Assembly (NCBI GenBank): GCA_040514355.1
Contig: JBEVCF010000045.1
Coordinates: 1 to 37,726 of the forward strand
Reading direction: 5' to 3'
Length of the DNA stretch: 37,726 bases
From: Opacimonas sp040514355
GTDB lineage: Bacteria; Pseudomonadota; Gammaproteobacteria; Enterobacterales; Alteromonadaceae
Shown here: one piece after another, positions 8,644-17,295 of the stretch
Numbering within the stretch: the first letter of the stretch is position 1
Layout of the letters: every line of letters starts with the position of its first letter
Program-made: the position numbers and the translations under genes
The notes under the pieces: generated by a model
What the model was told of the DNA's origin: nothing
Seen by the model: only the letters and a program-made list of their open reading frames with translations
Database searches by the model: none

Positions 8644-9050
8644 TGTTTCACCTCGATGGGTTTACTCATAAAGGTGGTCACATCGGTAATACTCGTAGCT
8701 ATATTTGCCTCTCGACTGACTTTCACTCTCACTTGCACAATATCATCGGCTTGGGTTTTGATGACGTGTTGTTGCCAATACCACGTTACATCTCCAATTG
8801 TAGTGTCACCTTTCTCATTATTCTTGAGCGGCCACTGACTTGATAATTTGAGCCGGGTGAGCTGATTATTGGCAATCGTTGTGGCATGTGTAATATCACG
8901 TAGTTCACTCACGGCAGCTAGATTATCAGCCACTGCCTTGAGGATCGCAGTACCTGCTAAACCAAAAATTAATAGCGCGACCATCACTTCTATCAACGTT
9001 AAGCCGCGCTGGCGAGCATGCGCACGACGACGTTGTGATATATGCTTCAT
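8640..9050 (-). CDS. gspI: GspI, minor pseudopilin
   Basis: This is a 136-residue minor pseudopilin. A basic leader of 16 residues precedes the cleavage site RQRG|LTLIEVMVALLIFGLAG, with the conserved Glu at +5. The length fits the family (about 120-140). It is the tip-complex partner of GspJ and GspK. It overlaps gspH by 4 bases and gspJ by 4 bases. Confidence 0.9.
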   Translation of the reverse strand: MKHISQRRRAHARQRGLTLIEVMVALLIFGLAGTAILKAVADNLAAVSELRDITHATTIANNQLTRLKLSSQWPLKNNEKGDTTIGDVTWYWQQHVIKTQADDIVQVRVKVSREANIATSITDVTTFMSKPIEVKQ

Positions 9051-9655
9051 AAATCCATTGCCTCAGTGCGCTCCAGTGGCAAATAACCTTTGCCATTGAT
9101 TTGGTAGCGCGTGGAACGGATATCATCGCGAGTGCTTTCATAAACGAAAGACAAGGAAAAATCACCAATGTCCCCGCTAGAAAGTAATAGAATTTGCGGG
9201 GGCTTGGGTTTGGTTTCTTCCTCTTCACCTATTTGGACCCCATCATCAGAGACGGACAATGTCTCGTCAAAGATCCGTGTATCAATAAAGTTATCGTCTT
9301 CTTGCCACGCTAAGCCGTCTAGGACCAATTCCATTCGATACATGTCATCGAGTCTGTATTCAGCAAAATATTCCGGCTCATCAAGGACTTCCCACTCATT
9401 GTTGTCATCTAAATGCAAAAAGCGGTAAAGGTTGTTGTCTTCGTCGACATACAGACCGAGTTGTTTTTGGTTCATGACAGCCGCGTCAGACGCCATGGCA
9501 AAAATGACGGCAAAGCGCTCAGATTCGGTTTTGAGTTTTTGGGTAGGATCAGATGATAGGCCATTGATGATCACAAAACTGGCAACAAATCCCATGATGG
9601 CCAAAACCACCAATATCTCAATGAGAGTAAAACCTTGGGAGCGTCGCCACATCAT
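9047..9655 (-). CDS. gspH: GspH, minor pseudopilin
   Basis: This is a 202-residue pseudopilin with cleavage site MMWRRSQG|FTLIEILVVLAIMGFVAS. The C-terminal globular part is acidic, with EEEETKPKPP at about 142-151. It begins one base after the gspG stop and overlaps gspI by 4 bases. GspH links the tip complex to the GspG shaft. Confidence 0.9.
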   Translation of the reverse strand: MMWRRSQGFTLIEILVVLAIMGFVASFVIINGLSSDPTQKLKTESERFAVIFAMASDAAVMNQKQLGLYVDEDNNLYRFLHLDDNNEWEVLDEPEYFAEYRLDDMYRMELVLDGLAWQEDDNFIDTRIFDETLSVSDDGVQIGEEEETKPKPPQILLLSSGDIGDFSLSFVYESTRDDIRSTRYQINGKGYLPLERTEAMDL

Positions 9656-9656
9656 C

Positions 9657-10100
9657 TTAGTTCAGGTAATCGTTCATGTTCCAGTTGCCGATATCGTCTT
9701 CAGTACCGGGTTCACCATCCGGACCAAATGAAAAAATATCGATACGGCCTAACTCTCCTGGACTGATCAGTTGATAGTCATTACCCCATGGGTCTTGTGG
9801 TAGACGCTTGATAAAGCCATCTGCAGGATAGTTACGCGGGATCGGATCAATGTCCGGTTCACTCACCAATGCTTGTAGCCCTTGTTCAGTGGTGGGGAAC
9901 ATATTAGTACGCAATTTATAACGCTCAACGGCACTTTCTAAAGATTGGATATCAACAGCGGTTTTTTTCAGTTGCGCTTCCTCTTGATTGCCTAGAATTT
10001 GGGGAGCAACAAACGATGCCATAATCCCGATGATAACCAATACCACCATCACTTCAATTAGGGTAAAACCGGATTGGGGTGCACGAATTTGGGTTTTCAT
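9657..10100 (-). CDS. gspG: GspG, major pseudopilin
   Basis: This is a 147-residue major pseudopilin forming the shaft of the periplasmic pseudopilus. The cleavage site is RAPQSG|FTLIEVMVVLVIIG, with Glu at +5. The family signature FPTTEQGLQALV and the C-terminal calcium-binding loop region (SFGPDGEPGTEDDIGNW) are present. Length and motifs match GspG very closely. No prepilin peptidase gene is in this cluster, so a shared peptidase elsewhere must process it. Confidence 0.95.
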   Translation of the reverse strand: MKTQIRAPQSGFTLIEVMVVLVIIGIMASFVAPQILGNQEEAQLKKTAVDIQSLESAVERYKLRTNMFPTTEQGLQALVSEPDIDPIPRNYPADGFIKRLPQDPWGNDYQLISPGELGRIDIFSFGPDGEPGTEDDIGNWNMNDYLN

Positions 10101-10115
10101 AAATGTCCTTCAGTG

Positions 10116-11354
10116 TTACATATTAACCATGCTATTGAGTGCTAATATGGGTTGTAAAATAGCTAATACAATAAACAAAACAATCCCGGCCATCGAAACA
10201 ATGAGCAAGGGTTCAAAAATTTTCAAAGCGATCCCAACTAACGATTCAAATTCACGATCTTGGTTATCTGCAGCGCGACTAAGCATCTCTTGTAATTCAC
10301 CGCTGCGCTCACCTGATGCGATCATATGCATCATCATGGGTGGAAAGATCTTAGTTTTGCCTAACGCTGCACGCAAGCTCGTTCCTTCCTTAACGAGATC
10401 GGCTGAATCTTGAACTTGGTCCTTGATATGTTTGTTAAGTAGGACATCACTGGCGATACGCATGGCTTCTAATAATGGGACAGCACTGGCGGTCAAGATC
10501 GCTAAAGTTCGGGCAAATCGCGCGGTATTCAAACCTCTAACAACTTTGCCGATTAAGGGTAAAGTCAATTGCCAGCGATGATATCGCACCTCTATATGAG
10601 GTAACATTAGTACGCGTTTTAAGACAACGATGCCAACGGCTAGTAAAGCGAGTAACCATAAGCCATGGTTTTGCAAAAAAGCTGAGATGTTCATTAAGAT
10701 CTGAGTAATTGTCGGCAACGCTTGTCCCATATGGTCAAATTGTCCAACGATTTTGGGGACGACCACAGTGAGTAATAGTACAATAATCCCAACCGCAAAA
10801 AACATCATCAAAGCAGGATATACCATAGCTTGTACAATTTGGTTGCGGGTTTTTTCTCGATTCTCCGTATAGTCTGCCAAACGATTTAACACAGTGTCTA
10901 GATGCCCCGACTTTTCGCCAGCAGCGACCATGGCAATGAATAGTTCATCAAATACACCTGGAAAATCCGCGAGCGATTCTGCCAAGCCATGTCCTTCGAC
11001 AACCTTAGAGCGCACCGCCATCATCATATTTTTTTGATGAGCCTTCTCACTCTGCTCGGCAACGGCGAGTAAGGCCTCCTCGAGTGGTAATGCCGATTCT
11101 ACCAGTGTAGCTAATTGACGCGTCAAGAGTGCAAGGTCAGTCGCAGAAATGCGGGTTTGCCTAAACTGTGCAAAAAAAGAAAAGCGTGCTTGGCTGCGGT
11201 CGAGATTGGTTTCTTTAACTTGCTCTACCTCGAGTGGCATTAGAGCTTGTTCGCGCAGCTGCTGGCGTATTTGACGGGGGTTATCACCCTCTAATACACC
11301 TTTGCGTGTTTTACCTGAAGCAGGGTCAATGGCTTGATAAGCAAATGCCGGCAT
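10116..11354 (-). CDS. gspF: GspF, type II secretion polytopic inner-membrane protein
   Basis: This is a 412-residue platform protein. The N-terminus MPAFAYQAIDPASGKTRKGVLEGD is the classic GspF start. It has two repeated T2SSF domains, each with a GEKSGHL or GERSGEL motif, and three membrane segments (near 175-195, 220-245 and 380-400). Its ATG overlaps the gspE stop (TAATG), which implies coupled translation. Confidence 0.95.
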   Translation of the reverse strand: MPAFAYQAIDPASGKTRKGVLEGDNPRQIRQQLREQALMPLEVEQVKETNLDRSQARFSFFAQFRQTRISATDLALLTRQLATLVESALPLEEALLAVAEQSEKAHQKNMMMAVRSKVVEGHGLAESLADFPGVFDELFIAMVAAGEKSGHLDTVLNRLADYTENREKTRNQIVQAMVYPALMMFFAVGIIVLLLTVVVPKIVGQFDHMGQALPTITQILMNISAFLQNHGLWLLALLAVGIVVLKRVLMLPHIEVRYHRWQLTLPLIGKVVRGLNTARFARTLAILTASAVPLLEAMRIASDVLLNKHIKDQVQDSADLVKEGTSLRAALGKTKIFPPMMMHMIASGERSGELQEMLSRAADNQDREFESLVGIALKIFEPLLIVSMAGIVLFIVLAILQPILALNSMVNM

Positions 11355-12844
11355 TAGACTTCCTCACGTGTAACGCGAAGTACTTCTTCTAAAGAGGTGA
11401 TGCCTTGTAACACTTTGTCACAGCCATCACCACGGATGCTTGGAACTTTGGTGCGGATGTATCTTTCAATAGCTTGTTCGCCTTTACCCCCATGCACTAA
11501 ATCGCGAATAGTTTCGTCGACATGCAGTAATTCATGGATCCCTGTTCGGCCGCGATAACCAGTGTGATTACACGCCAAACACTCCCCTGGTGAGTAGATG
11601 GTTGCTTCCGCATCTTCAGCTAAACCCAGCGCGACTTTTTCTGAAGGGGTAGGCGTGTGTGGTTGTTTGCAGTCCGGACAGAGTGTGCGTACTAGGCGCT
11701 GTGATAATACTCCCAATAGACTTGATGACAGCAAAAACGGTTCAATGCCCATATCTTCAAGACGTGTGATGGCCCCCGCTGCTGTATTGGTGTGTAGAGT
11801 TGATAACACTAAGTGACCGGTCAGTGAAGCTTGTACTGCGATTTGTGCCGTTTCCAAGTCACGGATCTCACCGACCATGACCACATCGGGGTCTTGACGC
11901 AAAATCGCACGCAGACCGCGTGCAAAGGTCATATCTACTTTGGTGTTGACTTGCGTCTGACCGATACCTTGCAAGTCAAATTCAATCGGGTCTTCTACAG
12001 TCAAAATATTGCGGTCTTTGGCATTAATCTCTGTCAGGCCAGCATATAAGGTGGTGGATTTACCCGAGCCGGTAGGGCCTGTGACCAATATGATCCCATG
12101 GGGTTTGCGAATGAGACTAGAGAAAATGTGACGATTAGCTGCGGTCATGCCTAAATCGGCTAGATTCAGACGTGCGTTGTTTTTATCTAAAAGACGCAAT
12201 ACCACCCGTTCACCGTGAGAGGATGGCATCGTAGAGACTCGCACATCGACCGCTCGCCCGGCAATTTTTAGCGTGATCCGACCGTCTTGAGGAATACGTT
12301 TTTCAGCAATGTCGAGTTTGGCCATGACTTTGATACGCGAGACCAGCATGGAAGACATCTTACGATGGGGTTTGAGGATCTCACGCAGCACGCCATCTAC
12401 ACGAAAGCGAACAACGAGTTGATTTTCAAAGGTCTCGATATGAATATCCGAAGCGCCTTCTTTGATCGCCTCGCCGAGCATGGCATTGATCAATTTAATG
12501 ATCGGTGCATCATCTTCGTTATCTAACAAATCTTCCGTTTCGGTGAGATCTTCAGCTAGTGCAAATAAGTCACTTTCGTTACCCAAGTCTTCCATTAATT
12601 GTTTGGCTTCAGAAGAGTCGCGTTGATAGGTAGCTGTCAGTAAAGATTCGAATTCATCATCAGGGATTTGATCAAACACGAATTCACTCGCAATAAAACG
12701 GCGTACCTCGGGGATGATGTCGAGGTTAGTACTTTTGGTCACATATACCTTGGGAATACGACGCTCATCTGGCTCGATGTGAGCCATATCGACCAGGACT
12801 TGATGGCGTTTAGCAAAACTAAAACTTAAGGTAGCTTGACTCAT
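11354..12844 (-). CDS. gspE: GspE, type II secretion ATPase
   Basis: This is a 496-residue cytoplasmic hexameric ATPase that powers pseudopilus assembly. Walker A GPTGSGKST is at 256-264, the Asp box and Walker B region (DPDVVMVGEIRD) at about 318-329, and the His box (LSTLHTNTA) at about 348-356. The tetra-cysteine zinc site Cys389-x2-Cys392 / Cys422-x2-Cys425 is intact, which separates GspE from some pilus ATPases. The ATG at 12844 has AGGAG seven bases upstream. Confidence 0.95.
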   Translation of the reverse strand: MSQATLSFSFAKRHQVLVDMAHIEPDERRIPKVYVTKSTNLDIIPEVRRFIASEFVFDQIPDDEFESLLTATYQRDSSEAKQLMEDLGNESDLFALAEDLTETEDLLDNEDDAPIIKLINAMLGEAIKEGASDIHIETFENQLVVRFRVDGVLREILKPHRKMSSMLVSRIKVMAKLDIAEKRIPQDGRITLKIAGRAVDVRVSTMPSSHGERVVLRLLDKNNARLNLADLGMTAANRHIFSSLIRKPHGIILVTGPTGSGKSTTLYAGLTEINAKDRNILTVEDPIEFDLQGIGQTQVNTKVDMTFARGLRAILRQDPDVVMVGEIRDLETAQIAVQASLTGHLVLSTLHTNTAAGAITRLEDMGIEPFLLSSSLLGVLSQRLVRTLCPDCKQPHTPTPSEKVALGLAEDAEATIYSPGECLACNHTGYRGRTGIHELLHVDETIRDLVHGGKGEQAIERYIRTKVPSIRGDGCDKVLQGITSLEEVLRVTREEV

Positions 12845-12853
12845 CGCGTGCTC

Positions 12854-14908
12854 CTAGTCTTTGCGCTGTTGATCTTTTTCCATAAGAAACTCCTCGAATG
12901 ACGGAGGGAGGCTCAGCGCATCGTTCCATTCAGGCAGTTCAGGACTCGATTTATAAGGCATCAACGGGATACCATCAGCTTGGCGCTTGAGTTGTTCAGC
13001 GCGGATATAGTTGTATTTGCTATGTGAAATTTGGTTCATCGTTGCAGCATCACGCACGATGGTTGGGCGCAAAAATACCATTAAGTTGCGTTTACGCTTA
13101 CTTGTTGAGGTGCTTTTGAACAAATTTCCAAGATATGGGATATCGCCTAACAGTGGTACCTTGGAGATACTTTCTTGGACTTCTTCGTCGATCAAACCAC
13201 CCAGTACAATCGTACCGCCATCATCGACGATGACTGTGGTTTTGATTTCACGTTTGTTAATAGAAATATCGATATTGGTTGCACCGCTTAGGCTTGATAC
13301 TTCTTGTTCAATAGTCATTTGAACAGCATCACCTTCGTTGATTTGTGGGGTGACTTTAAGTTTGATACCGATTTCTTCACGATTCACTGATTGGGTTTGT
13401 AAAGCGTTGGTTGAATTAGCGGTAATCGCACCTAAGATTGGTACTTCCTGACCTACAATAAAAAACGCTTCTTCATTGTCCATTGTCGTAAGATGAGGTG
13501 TCGCCAAAACGTTCGAATTGGTATCTGATGCAACGGCTTGTAGCACTGCCCCCCAACCATTTTCAATAATCCCACCAATGAGGCCGTTGGCGCCACCCAA
13601 CAAAGTCGCCAGTGGCGTTAAATTCCCTTCAATAGTATCGATCGCTTGTACGGCTGTACCATCTTGGCCTTGAGTAGAACGATTGACTTCGCGGTCTTCG
13701 GCTTGGCGAGCTGCAACGGCTAGAGCACCAATACCGACGCCACCATTATTAAACTGGGTACCACCGCCTGCTTCAGAAATCACCTGGACGCCTAGGGTTG
13801 AGCCATCTCCCTCAAAGAGCTCAACAATAATGGCTTCAACTTGGACTTGGGCGCGGCGAATATCGAGTTGTCGAATCACTTCCTCTAAAGAACGCATCAT
13901 ATCTGGTTCGGCGGTGATCACCAAAGAGTTCGAGTCTTCGTGGGCATCGATACTCACTTCTCGAGATTGGCTACCACGACGATTTTTCGCGTTGCCTTGT
14001 TCCTCAGCTTGGATGGAATCGGACACACCTTTAAGTACCTTAACCAGATCTTCTGCTTTGGCGTAATTTAAAAAGATGACCCGTGTGTTACCACTGGTTT
14101 CTAATTCTTGGTCCATACGCTGTACCAGATTGATCAAGCGTTGACGGGCCTTGGTATCACCACTGACAATCACTGAGTTGGTACGATCATCTGCCACCAA
14201 ACGCGGTGCAGATTTACCTGTTGCGTTGTTTTTATTACCTGCAGATTTGTTAATACTGTCGATGATACGGACCATTTCTGACGCCGAAGCAAAACGCAAT
14301 TTGATGATCTCTACTTCCTCATCCCCCGCGCGGTCAACACGCTCGATGATTTCAGCCAAACGGTTAATCGTGGCGGCACGGCCAGTCAGCATGATCACAT
14401 TCGATGCATCATGCGAGACAACATTTCCACCGTTGTTAGTGTCATTGAGCTGCCTTAGCAAAGGAGCGAGTTCACGCACTGGAACGTTATATACAGGGAT
14501 GACACGAGTGATCATTTCATCCCCCGTTAATACTTCACCTTCTACAACAGGTAAGTTAGACCCTTTAGCATCTTTTGAGCGAATCACTTTGAGCACGCCA
14601 TTGGGCATTTCAACTACCGCGAAGTTATACACTTGTAGAACGTTTAGGAAGAATTGATAATATTGTTCTTCGTCAAGCAAGTCGTAGCTGCGCACAGAAA
14701 TTTTGCCGCGTACATTGGGATCGACAATAATAGTGCGTTGCAGGTTTTTGCCGACAATCGCAATAAACTCATTGATATCTGTGTTTTTAAAATTGGGTGA
14801 ATACTGCGTGGCATAACTCGGCAAACTTAGTGCAGATAAGGCAATACACACTGCAAATAAAGCGGCAAACAAACCGAGTTGTGGACGATGAAAACCTTTT
14901 ACATTCAT
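12854..14908 (-). CDS. gspD: GspD, type II secretin
   Basis: This is a 684-residue outer-membrane secretin. A signal peptide covers about residues 1-33 (hydrophobic core FAALFAVCIALSAL, ending SYA). The N0 domain (FKNTDINEFIAIVGKNL) is followed by N1-N3 repeats, with VIPVYNVPVRELAPLL and VIFLNYAKAEDLVKVL at the repeat starts. The secretin core holds VPILGAI, GIKLKVTPQI and VLGGLIDEE. A C-terminal pilotin-type S domain of about 50 residues is present, but no pilotin gene is nearby. The long Asn/Gly stretch near 365-400 is a variable insertion. It lies 21 bases downstream of gspC. Confidence 0.95.
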   Translation of the reverse strand: MNVKGFHRPQLGLFAALFAVCIALSALSLPSYATQYSPNFKNTDINEFIAIVGKNLQRTIIVDPNVRGKISVRSYDLLDEEQYYQFFLNVLQVYNFAVVEMPNGVLKVIRSKDAKGSNLPVVEGEVLTGDEMITRVIPVYNVPVRELAPLLRQLNDTNNGGNVVSHDASNVIMLTGRAATINRLAEIIERVDRAGDEEVEIIKLRFASASEMVRIIDSINKSAGNKNNATGKSAPRLVADDRTNSVIVSGDTKARQRLINLVQRMDQELETSGNTRVIFLNYAKAEDLVKVLKGVSDSIQAEEQGNAKNRRGSQSREVSIDAHEDSNSLVITAEPDMMRSLEEVIRQLDIRRAQVQVEAIIVELFEGDGSTLGVQVISEAGGGTQFNNGGVGIGALAVAARQAEDREVNRSTQGQDGTAVQAIDTIEGNLTPLATLLGGANGLIGGIIENGWGAVLQAVASDTNSNVLATPHLTTMDNEEAFFIVGQEVPILGAITANSTNALQTQSVNREEIGIKLKVTPQINEGDAVQMTIEQEVSSLSGATNIDISINKREIKTTVIVDDGGTIVLGGLIDEEVQESISKVPLLGDIPYLGNLFKSTSTSKRKRNLMVFLRPTIVRDAATMNQISHSKYNYIRAEQLKRQADGIPLMPYKSSPELPEWNDALSLPPSFEEFLMEKDQQRKD

Positions 14909-14929
14909 AAAATTACCTATACAGCCTTC

Positions 14930-15838
14930 TTAGGGTAGCGTCAGCGATACTGAAATGGGCTGACCTTGACGCAGTATACTGAGATCCAAACTCTCTGCGC
15001 TTTGCAGAGTTTGCATCGCTTTCACAGCATCGCGAGGATTACTTAAATCTAACCCGTTTATTTGTGTTACAACGTCGCCAGGTTGGAGACCCGCGGCGCT
15101 AAAGAATTCTTTTTGCTTGCCAGGGGCAAGTTGATAACCAATCAGCGTTTGGTTTTCACGTTTGGGGGAAATGGTCAAAAAATCAGTAAATTTGGTTGGA
15201 TCAGCACGCAATGCTTTAGCTTGTTGAGCAATCAGTTCGCGATTAATTTTGGGCGCAGGAGTGACTGCTAGCGGCACACTGCGTCGTTGTTGCACAATCT
15301 GGCGATTCGCTTCGGCAAAATCAACACCGTCGAGCATCAAGGTCTCTTTTACGCCGCGGTTAGCTAGGATCACGCGGTCATTTAGGACTGTCTGCAATAC
15401 CGCTTGAGTACCATCGATTTTATCGCCAACACCATAGGTGTTTTGCTGATTGTTACGTCCAATAATCGCGGCGCCGCCATCCTTTTCAGTACTGGCAACA
15501 ACACCGGTTAAAGTCAGATTTAATTTGGTTTCTGGAACTTCATCGAGCGGTTTTTCGACGACTTCAGTGGCCACGGGAGGTTGGCCAAAGATATGCTGAT
15601 CAATCAATTCTTGGATGTTATTATTCGCCTCAGGGATGATTTGTTTGCTGATATTCGCAAACTGCTGGGGCAGTGCAGGTGAAGCCGGCGCGGGGATAAA
15701 ACGCCAAAACAACAATGCCAGTACATATAAGATATATATTGCAGCGCATACAACAACAGCAGTGCGTACCCAATGCTGTTGTTTGGCGGTCCAATATTGT
15801 CCCTTTAATTGGGTGAATGACGATGACTGCAGGTTCAT
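14930..15838 (-). CDS. gspC: GspC, type II secretion inner-membrane clamp protein
   Basis: This is the first gene of the operon (302 residues). A short cytoplasmic N-terminus precedes a membrane segment at about 25-47. A Pro/Ala linker and the homology region (LNLTLTGVVAS...AAIIG) that contacts the GspD N0 domain follow. The C-terminal PDZ domain spans about 231-302, with GLQPGDVVTQINGLDL. The operon promoter should lie in the 111 bases between gspC and the divergent hslR, but no convincing -35/-10 pair was seen. Confidence 0.92.
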   Translation of the reverse strand: MNLQSSSFTQLKGQYWTAKQQHWVRTAVVVCAAIYILYVLALLFWRFIPAPASPALPQQFANISKQIIPEANNNIQELIDQHIFGQPPVATEVVEKPLDEVPETKLNLTLTGVVASTEKDGGAAIIGRNNQQNTYGVGDKIDGTQAVLQTVLNDRVILANRGVKETLMLDGVDFAEANRQIVQQRRSVPLAVTPAPKINRELIAQQAKALRADPTKFTDFLTISPKRENQTLIGYQLAPGKQKEFFSAAGLQPGDVVTQINGLDLSNPRDAVKAMQTLQSAESLDLSILRQGQPISVSLTLP

Positions 15839-15949
15839 TGTGATCGATTTATCTTATTATTGTTTATTAGTTTACACACAGCGGATGAATGCTAACTGAA
15901 CTCTAAATATGACTGTACAGTATAGCACCTAGATATTACAATTTTATTG

Positions 15950-16354
15950 ATGAAAAATACAGAAAGCGATCACAATTCAATTACTATTCGGCTCGATAAA
16001 TGGCTCTGGGCAGCACGGTTGTTTAAAACACGTGCCTTGGCACGTGAAGCAGTACAAGCGGGCAAGGTTCACTACAATGGGCAGCGCACGAAGCCGAGTA
16101 AAGTGGTAGAATTGCAAGCAAAGGTCAAAGTCCCGGCTGGATTTGACCAAAAAGAGGTGGTGATCGAAGAATTATACGATAAACGGCGCTCCGCTAGCCA
16201 AATTGCAGGGATGTATACGGAAACCCCTGAGAGTATTGCGACCCGAGAGCGCAATGCCCAAGCACGCAAACTCAGCGCGTTTCACAGTCCAAGGCCGGAC
16301 ACTAAACCCGATAAAAAACAACGTCGCAAAATCATTGATTTAAAACATCAATAA
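15950..16354 (+). CDS. hslR: HslR (Hsp15), heat-shock ribosome-associated RNA-binding protein
   Basis: This is a 134-residue S4-domain protein matching E. coli Hsp15, which binds stalled 50S subunits carrying nascent chains and helps recycle them. The S4 domain spans about residues 12-70 (IRLDKWLWAARLFKTRALAREAV, KPSKVVE). The C-terminal tail is rich in Arg/Lys. The ATG at 15950 is preferred over the TTG one codon earlier. No strong Shine-Dalgarno sequence is visible. It is followed by hslO after a 26-base gap. Confidence 0.92.
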   Translation: MKNTESDHNSITIRLDKWLWAARLFKTRALAREAVQAGKVHYNGQRTKPSKVVELQAKVKVPAGFDQKEVVIEELYDKRRSASQIAGMYTETPESIATRERNAQARKLSAFHSPRPDTKPDKKQRRKIIDLKHQ

Positions 16355-16380
16355 CATCTATCAGTTTATTAAGGTCCTGC

Positions 16381-17280
16381 ATGTCCAGTTTTGATTATTT
16401 ACAACGTTTTATGTTTAACCAAGCTAATGTCCGTGGTGAACTTGTCCAATTACAAGACGCCTTTCAATCAATTTTGGACTCGTATACCTATCCGCCTCAG
16501 ATCCAACGCTTATTAGGGGAGTTGATGGCCGCGACGAGCTTATTAAATGCGACGTTAAAGTTTGAGGGCGAAATCGGTCTACAAATTCAATCCGAAGGTA
16601 TCGTGAAATACGCAGTTATCAATGGCACCAATGATTTAAAAATGCGGGGTGTAGCGCGTTGGGACGAAGCAGCCACGTTACCTGATAGCTTTGCTGAATT
16701 GTTTTACAAAGGCTACTTGGTGATTACAATTACGCCAAAAGAGGGCGAACGTTACCAAGGGATAGTTGCTTTGGACAAGCCAACTTTGGCAGAGTGTATC
16801 GAAACGTACTTTTTACAATCTGAACAGCTGATCACTCAAGTGAAGCTGTTCTCGCAACTTGCCTCAGAAACGCATCCGCACAATTATGCCGGTGGCACTT
16901 TATTACAAGTATTGCCTACCTCTGCAGAAGCTACATCTATCACAGAGTCGCCAGAGTTTACGCATATCAGTGCCTTGACCGATACCTTGACAGGTGATGA
17001 GTTATTCAGCTTGGAAGCCGAAGAAGTATTGTATCGTTTATACCACCAAGAAGAAGTGGAAATGTTTAGCCCTGCACGTGTCGTGTTCCAATGTTCTTGT
17101 TCGCGCGAAGCAACTATGGCAGCGCTGCAAAATCTTGAACCTTCAACACTCGAAGATATTTTGCGCGAAGACGGGAACGTCAAAATGAATTGTCAGTTTT
17201 GTCACCGCGAATATGTGTTCGATGCTATGGATATTCAAAGCTTACAAGCAGGGTTTAACCCCGATACACCGCCGCAATAA
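16381..17280 (+). CDS. hslO: HslO (Hsp33), redox-regulated holdase chaperone
   Basis: This is a 299-residue chaperone activated by oxidation. The C-terminal zinc-binding redox switch is complete: Cys238-Ser-Cys240 and Cys271-Gln-Phe-Cys274. The N-terminal core shows MAATSLLNATLKFEG and MRGVARW segments typical of the family. The ATG at 16381 follows an AAGGT ribosome site. It forms a unit with hslR and is convergent with envZ, with only 15 bases between stop codons and no clear terminator there. Confidence 0.95.
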   Translation: MSSFDYLQRFMFNQANVRGELVQLQDAFQSILDSYTYPPQIQRLLGELMAATSLLNATLKFEGEIGLQIQSEGIVKYAVINGTNDLKMRGVARWDEAATLPDSFAELFYKGYLVITITPKEGERYQGIVALDKPTLAECIETYFLQSEQLITQVKLFSQLASETHPHNYAGGTLLQVLPTSAEATSITESPEFTHISALTDTLTGDELFSLEAEEVLYRLYHQEEVEMFSPARVVFQCSCSREATMAALQNLEPSTLEDILREDGNVKMNCQFCHREYVFDAMDIQSLQAGFNPDTPPQ

Positions 17281-17295
17281 ACCGTCAACCAAGCA

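Noticed and set aside
13683..14066. Long opposite-strand frames inside gspD and other gsp genes
   Set aside because: They are shadows of the real coding frame, with low-complexity Ser/Arg-rich translations and no ribosome sites.
15912..15921. ACTGTACAGT palindrome between gspC and hslR, considered as a LexA-type or other operator
   Set aside because: It is only 10 bases, with symmetry broken outside the core, and it does not fit the LexA box.
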